From: Helicobacteraceae bacterium | Lineage (GTDB): Bacteria > Campylobacterota > Campylobacteria > Campylobacterales > Sulfurimonadaceae | Length of the DNA: 37,576 nt | Reading direction: 5' to 3' | Assembly: GCA_027063225.1 (NCBI GenBank) | Contig: JAMOSG010000027.1 | Coordinates: 1-37,576 of the forward strand | Part shown: positions 22,635-37,576 of the stretch, piece by piece | Layout: every line of letters starts with the position of its first letter | Position numbering within the stretch: the stretch's first letter is position 1 | Program-made: the position numbers and the translations under genes | The notes under the pieces: model-generated | What the model was told of the DNA's origin: nothing | Database searches by the model: none | Seen by the model: only the letters and a program-made list of their open reading frames with translations

Positions 22635-22678
22635 GGGCACTTTTACAATGAGAATCTGCTCTTATTGTAAAAGTGCCC
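22635..22678 (+). promoter_or_regulatory. 19-bp hairpin, candidate RNase III processing site
   Basis: A 15-bp perfect stem (22635-22649 with 22664-22678) continues as one wobble and three more pairs to a six-base loop (22654-22659). No T run follows. Length and position match the RNase III-cut hairpin between rplL and rpoB in E. coli; cleavage here is inferred. Confidence 0.55.
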
Positions 22679-22709
22679 TTATGTCGTTTATAAGCACTAT
22701 AAAACTTTT

Positions 22710-22778
22710 TAAGTCATTTTGACTTATGAAATCTATCTAGAGACGTCTAGATTAGATTCACTTAATTAACAAATTAAG
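22710..22778 (+). repeat. Three further small hairpins in the rpoB leader
   Basis: TAAGTCA/TGACTTA (22710-22716, 22720-22726), CTAGA/TCTAG (22737-22741, 22746-22750) and CTTAATT/AATTAAG (22761-22767, 22772-22778). A possible -10 box TATAAA at 22698-22703 lies just before them. Their role is unknown; they leave the rpoB ribosome site free. Confidence 0.45.
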
Positions 22779-22804
22779 TTTCAATTAACAACTCATCGAG
22801 GTAG

Positions 22805-31460
<8,656 letters not shown>

Positions 31461-31471
31461 ACACTTCTTTT

Positions 31472-31501
31472 TATCAATCTAGTAATTTTACTAGATTGAT
31501 A
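31472..31501 (+). terminator. Perfect 14-bp inverted repeat after rpoC
   Basis: 31472-31485 is the exact reverse complement of 31488-31501, with two bases at the centre. Behind it comes ACCTCCTTCTCC instead of a T run, so it may be a weak terminator, a processing site or a binding site. Confidence 0.5.
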
Positions 31502-31564
31502 CCTCCTTCTCCTACAAATATTAAAAAATACTTAAAAATAAGCTAACTTTAAATACTATTTTTG

Positions 31565-31570
31565 TACAAT
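31565..31570 (+). promoter_or_regulatory. -10 box of the rpsL-rpsG-fusA operon
   Basis: TACAAT with TTTTTG in front, 71 bases before the rpsL ATG, and no consensus -35 box. A leader hairpin follows. Confidence 0.45.
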
Positions 31571-31580
31571 TTCGAGTCTA

Positions 31581-31607
31581 TAACTCTCTAAAAATTTTAG
31601 TGAGTTA
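31581..31607 (+). promoter_or_regulatory. Hairpin in the rpsL leader
   Basis: TAACTC (31581-31586) pairs with GAGTTA (31602-31607); after one mismatch the stem goes on with five or six A-T-rich pairs. It lies in the predicted 5' untranslated region, well ahead of the AAAGGA ribosome site. Confidence 0.4.
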
Positions 31608-31641
31608 CATTCTACTGGAAAAAATTAAGTAAAGGAATTGT

Positions 31642-32016
31642 ATGCCTACAATCAATCAATTGATTCGTAAAGAGCGTAAAAAAGTAGTTAAGAAATCAAA
31701 ATCAGCTGCTTTAAATGCTTGTCCACAACGTCGTGGTGTTTGTACTCGTGTTTACACAACTACACCTAAAAAACCTAACTCGGCTTTAAGAAAAGTTGCA
31801 AAAGTTAGATTAACTTCAGGTTTTGAAGTAATCTCTTATATCGGTGGTGAGGGTCACAACCTTCAAGAGCACTCTATCGTACTTGTACGTGGTGGTAGGG
31901 TAAAAGATTTACCGGGTGTTAAGTATCACATCGTTCGTGGTGCACTTGATACTGCTGGTGTTGCAAACAGAACTGTTTCACGTTCTAAATATGGTACTAA
32001 AAAACCTAAAAAATAG
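31642..32016 (+). CDS. rpsL: 30S ribosomal protein S12
   Basis: Decoding-site protein of the small subunit. 124 residues. [20 protein letters not shown] and [20 protein letters not shown] are diagnostic. Lys43 and Lys88, the positions where streptomycin resistance usually arises, are both wild-type Lys. AAAGGA precedes the ATG. First gene of the str operon, here without the tuf copy at its end (tuf is at 17.9 kb). Confidence 0.99.
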   Translation: MPTINQLIRKERKKVVKKSKSAALNACPQRRGVCTRVYTTTPKKPNSALRKVAKVRLTSGFEVISYIGGEGHNLQEHSIVLVRGGRVKDLPGVKYHIVRGALDTAGVANRTVSRSKYGTKKPKK

Positions 32017-32053
32017 TAAATTAAGTTACTAAAAGTATTCAAAGAAACACAGG

Positions 32054-32082
32054 ATTTAGCGTTTTTATATATTGTGCTAAAT
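32054..32082 (+). promoter_or_regulatory. Hairpin in the rpsL-rpsG spacer, candidate S7 target
   Basis: ATTTAGC (32054-32060) pairs with GCTAAAT (32076-32082) within a 106-base spacer. In E. coli S7 represses the str operon by binding the spacer between these same two genes. The position agrees; structural similarity is not established. Confidence 0.35.
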
Positions 32083-32122
32083 TTTGAGTAAATTTGAAAG
32101 AATTGAAGATTAAGGAAAATAA

Positions 32123-32590
<468 letters not shown>

Positions 32591-32602
32591 TAGGAAGTTA
32601 AT

Positions 32603-34693
32603 ATGCCAAGAAGTCATAAATTAGAAGATGTAAGAAACATCGGTATTGCTGCACACATTGATGCAGGGAAAACAACAACAACAGAAAGAATCCTTTTCTA
32701 TACAGGTGTTGAGCACAAAATTGGTGAAGTTCACGATGGTGCTGCAACAATGGACTGGATGGAGCAAGAGCAAGAGCGTGGTATTACAATTACTTCTGCT
32801 GCTACTACTTGTGAGTGGAAAGGGAAACAAATTAATATCATCGATACACCGGGTCACGTTGACTTTACTATTGAAGTTGAACGTTCTATGCGTGTTCTTG
32901 ATGGTGCTGTTTCAGTATTCTGTGCTGTTGGTGGTGTTCAACCTCAATCAGAAACAGTTTGGAGACAACGTAACCGTTATAAAGTTCCATCAATTGTTTT
33001 TGTAAACAAAATGGACAGAACTGGTGCAGATTTTTACGAAGTTGAAACTCAAATTCGTGAAAGACTTAAAGGTAATCCAGTGCCAATTCAACTTCCAATT
33101 GGTGCAGAAGACAACTTCGAAGGTATTATTGATTTAGTAACAATGAAAGAGATTGTTTGGGATGCTGAAGCTGCTATGGGTTCTGCTTACCATGAACAAG
33201 AGATTCGTGCTGAATTAGCTGATAAAGCTGAAGAGTACCGTGAGAAGATGATTGAAGAGATCTCTTCTGTTGATGGTAACGAAGAGCTTATGGAAAAATT
33301 TTTAGAGGGTGAAGAGATCTCTGAAGATGAAATCAAAGTAGCTATTAAAGCAGCAACTATCGCAATGCACATTGTTCCAATGACTTGTGGTACTGCATTT
33401 AAAAATAAAGGTGTTCAAACACTTCTTGATGCTGTTGTAGAATACCTTCCAGCTCCAACTGAAATCGATGCTATCAAAGGTACTATGATGGACGATGAGG
33501 AGAAAGAGGTTGTTGTTGAGTCTACTGATGATGGTGAATTCGCTTCATTAGCATTCAAAATTATGACTGACCCATTTGTTGGACAATTAACTTTTATCCG
33601 TGTTTATCGTGGTAGCTTAGAGTCTGGTTCTTATGTTCACAACTCTACAAAAGATAAAAAAGAGCGTGTTGGTCGTATTATGAAAATGCACGCTATTAAA
33701 CGTGAAGAAGTTAAAGAGATTTACGCTGGTGAAATTGGTGCAGTTGTTGGTCTTAAATATACTACTACAGGTGATACTTTATGTTCAGAGAAAGATAAAG
33801 TTGTTCTTGAGCGTATGGACTTCCCAGAGCCAGTTATCTCTGTTGCAGTTGAGCCAAAAACAAAAGCTGACCAAGAAAAAATGGGTATCGCTCTAGGTAA
33901 ACTAGCTGCAGAAGATCCATCTTTTAGAGTTCATACTGATGAAGAAACTGGTCAAACTATTATCTCTGGTATGGGTGAGCTTCACCTTGAAATCATTGTA
34001 GATAGAATGAAACGTGAATTTAAAGTTGAAGCAGAAGTTGGTGCTCCACAAGTAAGTTATCGTGAGTCTATTAAAGATGAAGTTGAGCAAGAGTACAAAT
34101 ATGCTAAACAATCTGGTGGTCGTGGTCAGTATGGTCATGTATTCTTAAGAATTAAGCCAGGTGAACCAGATACAGGATTTGTATTTAACAATGCTATTAA
34201 AGGTGGGGTTGTTCCACGTGAATATATTCCAGCAGTTGAAAAAGGTTGTGAGGAAGCTATGCAAAATGGTGTTCTTGCAGGTTACCCAATGGAAGATGTT
34301 GAAGTTACACTTTATGATGGTTCTTACCATGAAGTGGATTCATCTGAAATGGCATTTAAACTTGCTGGTTCAATGGGATTCAAAGAGGGATGTCGTAAAG
34401 CTCGTCCATCTATCTTAGAGCCAATGATGAAAGTTGAAGTTGAAGTTCCTGAAGAGTATATGGGAGATGTTATTGGTGACCTTAACCGTCGTCGTGGTCA
34501 AGTTAATAACATGGGTGACAGAGCTGGTAACAAAATTGTTGATGCTTTCGTTCCACTTTCTGAAATGTTTGGTTACTCTACAGATTTACGTTCTACTACT
34601 CAAGGGCGTGCTACTTATGCTATGGAATTTGATCACTACGAAGAAGTTCCTAAAAATGTATCTGAAGAGATCATCAAAAAACGTAACGGGTAA
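32603..34693 (+). CDS. fusA: Elongation factor G
   Basis: GTPase that drives translocation and, with RRF, recycles ribosomes. 696 residues, full length. G1 AHIDAGKT at 17-24, switch region [16 protein letters not shown]3 DTPGH, G4 NKMD, then domains II to V with [20 protein letters not shown] and [23 protein letters not shown] precedes the ATG. Last gene of rpsL-rpsG-fusA, with a strong terminator behind it. Confidence 0.99.
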   Translation: MPRSHKLEDVRNIGIAAHIDAGKTTTTERILFYTGVEHKIGEVHDGAATMDWMEQEQERGITITSAATTCEWKGKQINIIDTPGHVDFTIEVERSMRVLDGAVSVFCAVGGVQPQSETVWRQRNRYKVPSIVFVNKMDRTGADFYEVETQIRERLKGNPVPIQLPIGAEDNFEGIIDLVTMKEIVWDAEAAMGSAYHEQEIRAELADKAEEYREKMIEEISSVDGNEELMEKFLEGEEISEDEIKVAIKAATIAMHIVPMTCGTAFKNKGVQTLLDAVVEYLPAPTEIDAIKGTMMDDEEKEVVVESTDDGEFASLAFKIMTDPFVGQLTFIRVYRGSLESGSYVHNSTKDKKERVGRIMKMHAIKREEVKEIYAGEIGAVVGLKYTTTGDTLCSEKDKVVLERMDFPEPVISVAVEPKTKADQEKMGIALGKLAAEDPSFRVHTDEETGQTIISGMGELHLEIIVDRMKREFKVEAEVGAPQVSYRESIKDEVEQEYKYAKQSGGRGQYGHVFLRIKPGEPDTGFVFNNAIKGGVVPREYIPAVEKGCEEAMQNGVLAGYPMEDVEVTLYDGSYHEVDSSEMAFKLAGSMGFKEGCRKARPSILEPMMKVEVEVPEEYMGDVIGDLNRRRGQVNNMGDRAGNKIVDAFVPLSEMFGYSTDLRSTTQGRATYAMEFDHYEEVPKNVSEEIIKKRNG

Positions 34694-34707
34694 TTCTCGT
34701 TACACTC

Positions 34708-34740
34708 TTTCCAACCTTTTGGTTGGAAAACTTTTTTTTT
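34708..34740 (+). terminator. Strong terminator of rpsL-rpsG-fusA
   Basis: TTTCCAACC (34708-34716) pairs with GGTTGGAAA (34721-34729) around TTTT, followed after AC by nine T (34732-34740). It is the clearest terminator in the window. recQ ends on the other strand at 34746. Confidence 0.9.
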
Positions 34741-34745
34741 AAATT

Positions 34746-36524
34746 TTATAAAAAATCTTCTATAATCTCTAAAAAATCTTCACCAAAAGAGTTGAATTTT
34801 TTCTCTCCAATACCGTTTATCTCTAACATACTCTCTTTGTCTGTAGGTTTATAATTTGCTAATGCTTTGAGTGTTTTATCGCCAAAAATAATATAAGGTG
34901 CTACACCTAGATCTTGAGCAATTTCATAACGTTTTTGTCGCAAGGCTTCAAAAAGTTCTTTATCGTACTCAAAATCTTCCTCAATTTTTCTTGCTTGTAC
35001 TTTTTTCACTTCTAAGCGTGAAGCTTTAATATCTACACCTTTTTGACTTTTAAGTACTGCTACTGCATCTTGTGTTAGTTTAAGGGTGCTAAAATCTCCA
35101 ACATCTAAGATATGAAGTTCTAAAAGTCGCTCCACTATAATAAACCACTCTTTTTTAGTTCTATGCGTTCCTATGCCATATACAGAGAGTTTATCTGCAT
35201 TGTTTGCCAAAAGTTTTTGCTCTTGTGAACCACGTAAAATATCTATAATATAGTTTTTTCCAAAACTTTGTTTTGTTTTGTAGATGGTACTTAAAATCAT
35301 TTGGGCTTCTTGGGTAATATCTTGCCTATCTTGCTTCTCATCAAGACAATTATCACACATACTCTGGCAAGGCTCTAAGCTATCTTCAAAATACTCTGCA
35401 ATTTGTTTATGGTAGCAGATTTCACTTGTTGCAAACTTGTAAATTTTTTCTATCTTTTCATAAAGGTGTTGTGCATAATCTTTATTTGGAATATCTTTTA
35501 AAAATTGTTTTTGCATTATCATATCGCTACTGTTAAAGAGTAAAAGAGTTTGGCTAGGTTCACCATCGCGTCCTGCTCTTCCTATCTCTTGGTAGTAATT
35601 TTCTTGAGTTTTTGGAAGTGACATGTGTACTACAAAGCGGATATCACTTTTATCTATCCCCATTCCAAAGGCTATGGTTGCGACCATAATATCGACATTA
35701 TCATTTGTAAAAATTTTAAAATTCTCTTCACGAATATGTTGAGGAAGTCCAGCATGATAGATAAGTGATTTGTATCCATTTTGATTGAGGTGAATACTTA
35801 ACTCCTCAGCTTTTTTACGTGAACTTACATAGATGATTCCACGCTCATTTTTGTGGTTACGTAGAAAGTTTTTTAGTTGTGCATACCCATTACCTATGCG
35901 GTGTTGTACAGAGATAAAAATATTTTTACGAAATATTTTCCCCTTTAAAATTAAAGGATTATTGAGTTGAAGTGCTTGAGTAATATCTCTTTGCACCATC
36001 TTTGTAGAGGTTGCTGTAAAAGCTGTTATTGGGGTGTTTGCAAAGTGTTGACGTAGGGTTCCCAAAGCGCGGTAGTCATCTCGAAATTCATGCCCCCATT
36101 GGCTAATACAGTGTGCTTCATCTATAACAAAAAAGTTGATATTGAGATTTTTTAAAAGCTCTAAAGAGTACTTGGTATTGAGTTTTTCTGGAGAGAGGTA
36201 GAGAAACTTTAACTCATTGTTGTAGAGTTTTTGGATAACCTCTGCAATCTCCTTTTGTGTTTGGCTAGAGTTAATCATAGCAGCACTTAAATCTTGTGCA
36301 TTTAAAGCATTTACTTGATCTTGCATAAGTGCAATAAGTGGGGAGATAACAATAGTGATGCCATTCATAAGCATTGTTGGAAGTTGGTAAACTAAACTTT
36401 TTCCACCCCCTGTTGGAAGTATCATAAGAAGGTCTTTACCCTCTAAAATAGCATCAACACCCTCCTCTTGAAGCTCTCTAAAACTGTTGTGTCCAAAGAG
36501 CTCTTTTAAAACTTTATATTTCAT
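34746..36524 (-). CDS. recQ: ATP-dependent DNA helicase RecQ
   Basis: 3'-5' superfamily 2 helicase acting in recombination repair and fork restart. 592 residues. Q-motif region SFRELQEE at 14-21, Walker A LPTGGGKS at 36-43, DEAH at 135-138 with the RecQ aromatic loop after it (CISQWGHEFR), TAFTATST, motif V ATIAFGMGIDKSD at 282-294, and motif VI YQEIGRAGRDG at 311-321. The RQC zinc site has Cys370, Cys386, Cys390 and Cys393. One HRDC domain (about 520-592) ends the protein with EINGIGEKKFNSFGEDFLE. The ATG directly abuts the ribE stop, so the genes are co-transcribed and its ribosome site lies inside ribE. Confidence 0.97.
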   Translation of the reverse strand: MKYKVLKELFGHNSFRELQEEGVDAILEGKDLLMILPTGGGKSLVYQLPTMLMNGITIVISPLIALMQDQVNALNAQDLSAAMINSSQTQKEIAEVIQKLYNNELKFLYLSPEKLNTKYSLELLKNLNINFFVIDEAHCISQWGHEFRDDYRALGTLRQHFANTPITAFTATSTKMVQRDITQALQLNNPLILKGKIFRKNIFISVQHRIGNGYAQLKNFLRNHKNERGIIYVSSRKKAEELSIHLNQNGYKSLIYHAGLPQHIREENFKIFTNDNVDIMVATIAFGMGIDKSDIRFVVHMSLPKTQENYYQEIGRAGRDGEPSQTLLLFNSSDMIMQKQFLKDIPNKDYAQHLYEKIEKIYKFATSEICYHKQIAEYFEDSLEPCQSMCDNCLDEKQDRQDITQEAQMILSTIYKTKQSFGKNYIIDILRGSQEQKLLANNADKLSVYGIGTHRTKKEWFIIVERLLELHILDVGDFSTLKLTQDAVAVLKSQKGVDIKASRLEVKKVQARKIEEDFEYDKELFEALRQKRYEIAQDLGVAPYIIFGDKTLKALANYKPTDKESMLEINGIGEKKFNSFGEDFLEIIEDFL

Positions 36525-37145
36525 CTAATAAAGTGCTGCAATGCTATCTACTTCATCCCATGTAAGGGAGGATTGCATATTTTTTTGATGGTTTAAAATA
36601 TGTGCAATATAGCGTGCAAACATATCTGTTTCTACATTAACACGTGAGCCTTGTTTATAGTTTCTAAAGAGAGTTTCTTTCATCGTGTGTGGAATAATTG
36701 TAAGTCTAAAACTATCTTTTGAAACATCATTGACAGTAAGGCTTACACCATCTATGGTAATGGAGCCTTTTGGTACAATGTATGGGATAAACTTTGGAGC
36801 TATTTTTATAAAAACATCATAAGAATTGCCATTGTTTACAATCTTATCTATCTCTCCAATTGTATCAACATGACCTTGAACAATATGCCCTTCAAATCTA
36901 TCGCCCATTTGCATTGCTGGTTCAATATGCACTTCATCTTTATAATTCTCTAGTGCTAAAAGTTTTTGACTCTCAGGGGAGAGTTCTACACTAAAACCAT
37001 CATCAAAGAGTTCTATAACAGTTAAACAAGCACCATTAATTGCGATGCTGTCGCCTAATTTTGCTTTGTGTTTTGCTTGAACTCTTAAAACACTTCCCTC
37101 AAAACTTTTTACTTTTGCAATTTCACGTATAAGACCTGTAAACAT
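36525..37145 (-). CDS. ribE: Riboflavin synthase, alpha subunit
   Basis: Dismutates two molecules of 6,7-dimethyl-8-ribityllumazine to riboflavin and a pyrimidine, the last step of vitamin B2 synthesis. 206 residues with the expected internal duplication: MFTGLI at 1-6 and SIAINGACLTV at 33-43 in the first half; GHIVQGHVD at 86-94 and GSITIDGVSLTVN at 127-139 in the second. Other rib genes are not in the window, and no FMN riboswitch is seen. The ATG overlaps the preceding stop by one base (TAATG). The gene is also called ribC in some bacteria. Confidence 0.96.
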   Translation of the reverse strand: MFTGLIREIAKVKSFEGSVLRVQAKHKAKLGDSIAINGACLTVIELFDDGFSVELSPESQKLLALENYKDEVHIEPAMQMGDRFEGHIVQGHVDTIGEIDKIVNNGNSYDVFIKIAPKFIPYIVPKGSITIDGVSLTVNDVSKDSFRLTIIPHTMKETLFRNYKQGSRVNVETDMFARYIAHILNHQKNMQSSLTWDEVDSIAALY

Positions 37146-37345
37146 TAGTTAGAGTTCTCAGTTCTAATATTTTGGCGGAATGTTGTTTTATTCCCTTTTT
37201 TGGCTGCTTTTGCTTTACGTATTTTTTCTAAAAGGTTCTCTTTTGTAGAGAGGTGTTCATCACGCACTTTGTACTCCTCAATCCCACCATCTACTTCTTC
37301 ATCATATTCAATTATTTCTGGTACATAGTTATCATATTTTCCCAT
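37145..37345 (-). CDS. Hypothetical small protein upstream of ribE
   Basis: 66 residues that I do not recognise. The N-terminal half is acidic (MGKYDNYVPEIIEYDEEVDG), the C-terminal half basic (ENLLEKIRKAKAAKKGNKTT), with no membrane segment or Cys. A GTG-initiated frame opens at 37354, but the ATG at 37345 has AAAGG at eight bases and is preferred. The stop overlaps the ribE start by one base, giving an operon of small gene, ribE and recQ. The split charge could suit nucleic-acid or ribosome contact, but this is a guess. Confidence 0.7.
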   Translation of the reverse strand: MGKYDNYVPEIIEYDEEVDGGIEEYKVRDEHLSTKENLLEKIRKAKAAKKGNKTTFRQNIRTENSN

Positions 37346-37450
37346 CTTTATCACCTTTGAAAAAGTTATTGCAAATGATACTTAAAAATAGATAATTTTA
37401 GAATGAAAAGATGGTAAAATATTACAATAAAGAGTTCAAAGGAAAATAGT

Positions 37451-37576
37451 ATGCAAAAACTCCCAGTAGGAATCCAAACATTTTCAAAAATAAGAGAGGG
37501 TGGTTATCTCTATATAGATAAAACAGAACTTGCATTAGATTTAATTACAAACTATCAATACTCCTTTTTATCTCGT
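37451..37576 (+). CDS. AAA-ATPase-like / PD-(D/E)XK nuclease family protein, N-terminal part (cut by window end)
   Basis: Forty-two codons from ATG 37451 to the window edge. The peptide MQKLPVGIQTFSKIREGGYL, then YIDKTELALDL and SFLSR, matches the start of the 'predicted AAA-ATPase' family (AAA-ATPase_like plus DUF1703-type nuclease domain), where 'lP.GIq.F..iRe..y.YvDKT..i..L....k..FlsRPRRFGKS' leads into the Walker A motif just beyond the window. Members are often present in many copies per genome and their function is poorly known. AAAGGAAAA precedes the ATG. It diverges from the small gene/ribE/recQ operon. Confidence 0.8.
   Translation, partial: MQKLPVGIQTFSKIREGGYLYIDKTELALDLITNYQYSFLSR

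Noticed and set aside
22635..22678. Insertion-sequence end or small mobile inverted repeat
   Set aside because: The long hairpin has no flanking target duplication or second copy in the window and lies at the conserved rplL-rpoB processing position.
32646..33005. 119-aa plus-strand frame inside fusA, and similar Leu-rich frames within rpoC and fusA
   Set aside because: These are out-of-frame shadows of strongly conserved genes; they lack ribosome sites and consist of low-complexity Leu/Lys/Val strings.
37346..37450. FMN riboswitch near ribE
   Set aside because: The region between the small gene and the divergent AAA-ATPase gene is AT-rich, about 105 bases long and lacks the conserved RFN-element blocks.

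Overview
The window looks like a chromosomal core segment of an AT-rich Campylobacterota (Epsilonproteobacteria) organism, most like the Sulfurimonas/Sulfurovum group. This is inferred from the gene set and order, since no database search was possible. The indicators are rpmI-rplT without infC, mqnA of the futalosine menaquinone route, a MutS7-type mismatch-repair protein with a C-terminal HNH nuclease, separate but overlapping rpoB and rpoC (fused in Helicobacter and Wolinella), and many GGTATAAT-type -10 boxes with poor -35 boxes. No insertion sequence, prophage, integron or CRISPR array was seen. No gene-free stretch exceeds about 235 bases.

Region 1 (1-5.4 kb) is a patchwork of short units: the 5' end of an aldehyde dehydrogenase (minus), a DUF481 outer-membrane protein, pgm, a RelE/ParE-type toxin-antitoxin pair (minus), a Nudix hydrolase, a small unknown gene (minus), rpmI-rplT, and mqnA (minus, TTG start). 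Region 2 (5.5-9.2 kb) is an apparent operon moaD-moaE-moeA followed by two unrecognised genes, the second membrane-anchored. Region 3 (9.3-17.4 kb) has leuA (long type) and mutS7-HNH on plus, a SpoU/TrmH-type methyltransferase and yaaA converging on minus, then a GAF/HD-GYP/metallo-beta-lactamase fusion that looks like a double cyclic-nucleotide phosphodiesterase.

Region 4 (17.5-34.7 kb) is the classical translation/transcription supercluster: tRNA-Thr, tRNA-Tyr, tRNA-Gly, tuf, rpmG, tRNA-Trp, secE, nusG, rplK, rplA, rplJ, rplL, rpoB, rpoC, rpsL, rpsG, fusA. Its spacers carry many RNA hairpins at places where other bacteria use ribosomal-protein autoregulation, attenuation or RNase III processing: the rplJ leader, the rplL-rpoB spacer and the rpsL-rpsG spacer. 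Region 5 (34.7-37.6 kb) is a minus-strand operon (small unknown gene, ribE, recQ), diverging from the 5' end of an AAA-ATPase-like/PD-(D/E)XK protein cut by the window end.

Most of the window is ordinary housekeeping sequence. The points most worth a second look are the GAF/HD-GYP/class-II-phosphodiesterase fusion, the MutS7-HNH protein, the rplL-rpoB hairpin array, the near-duplicate promoters of pgm and the Nudix gene, the mirror-image divergent promoter before rpmI with a possible leaderless partner gene, and the unknown gene pair behind moeA.
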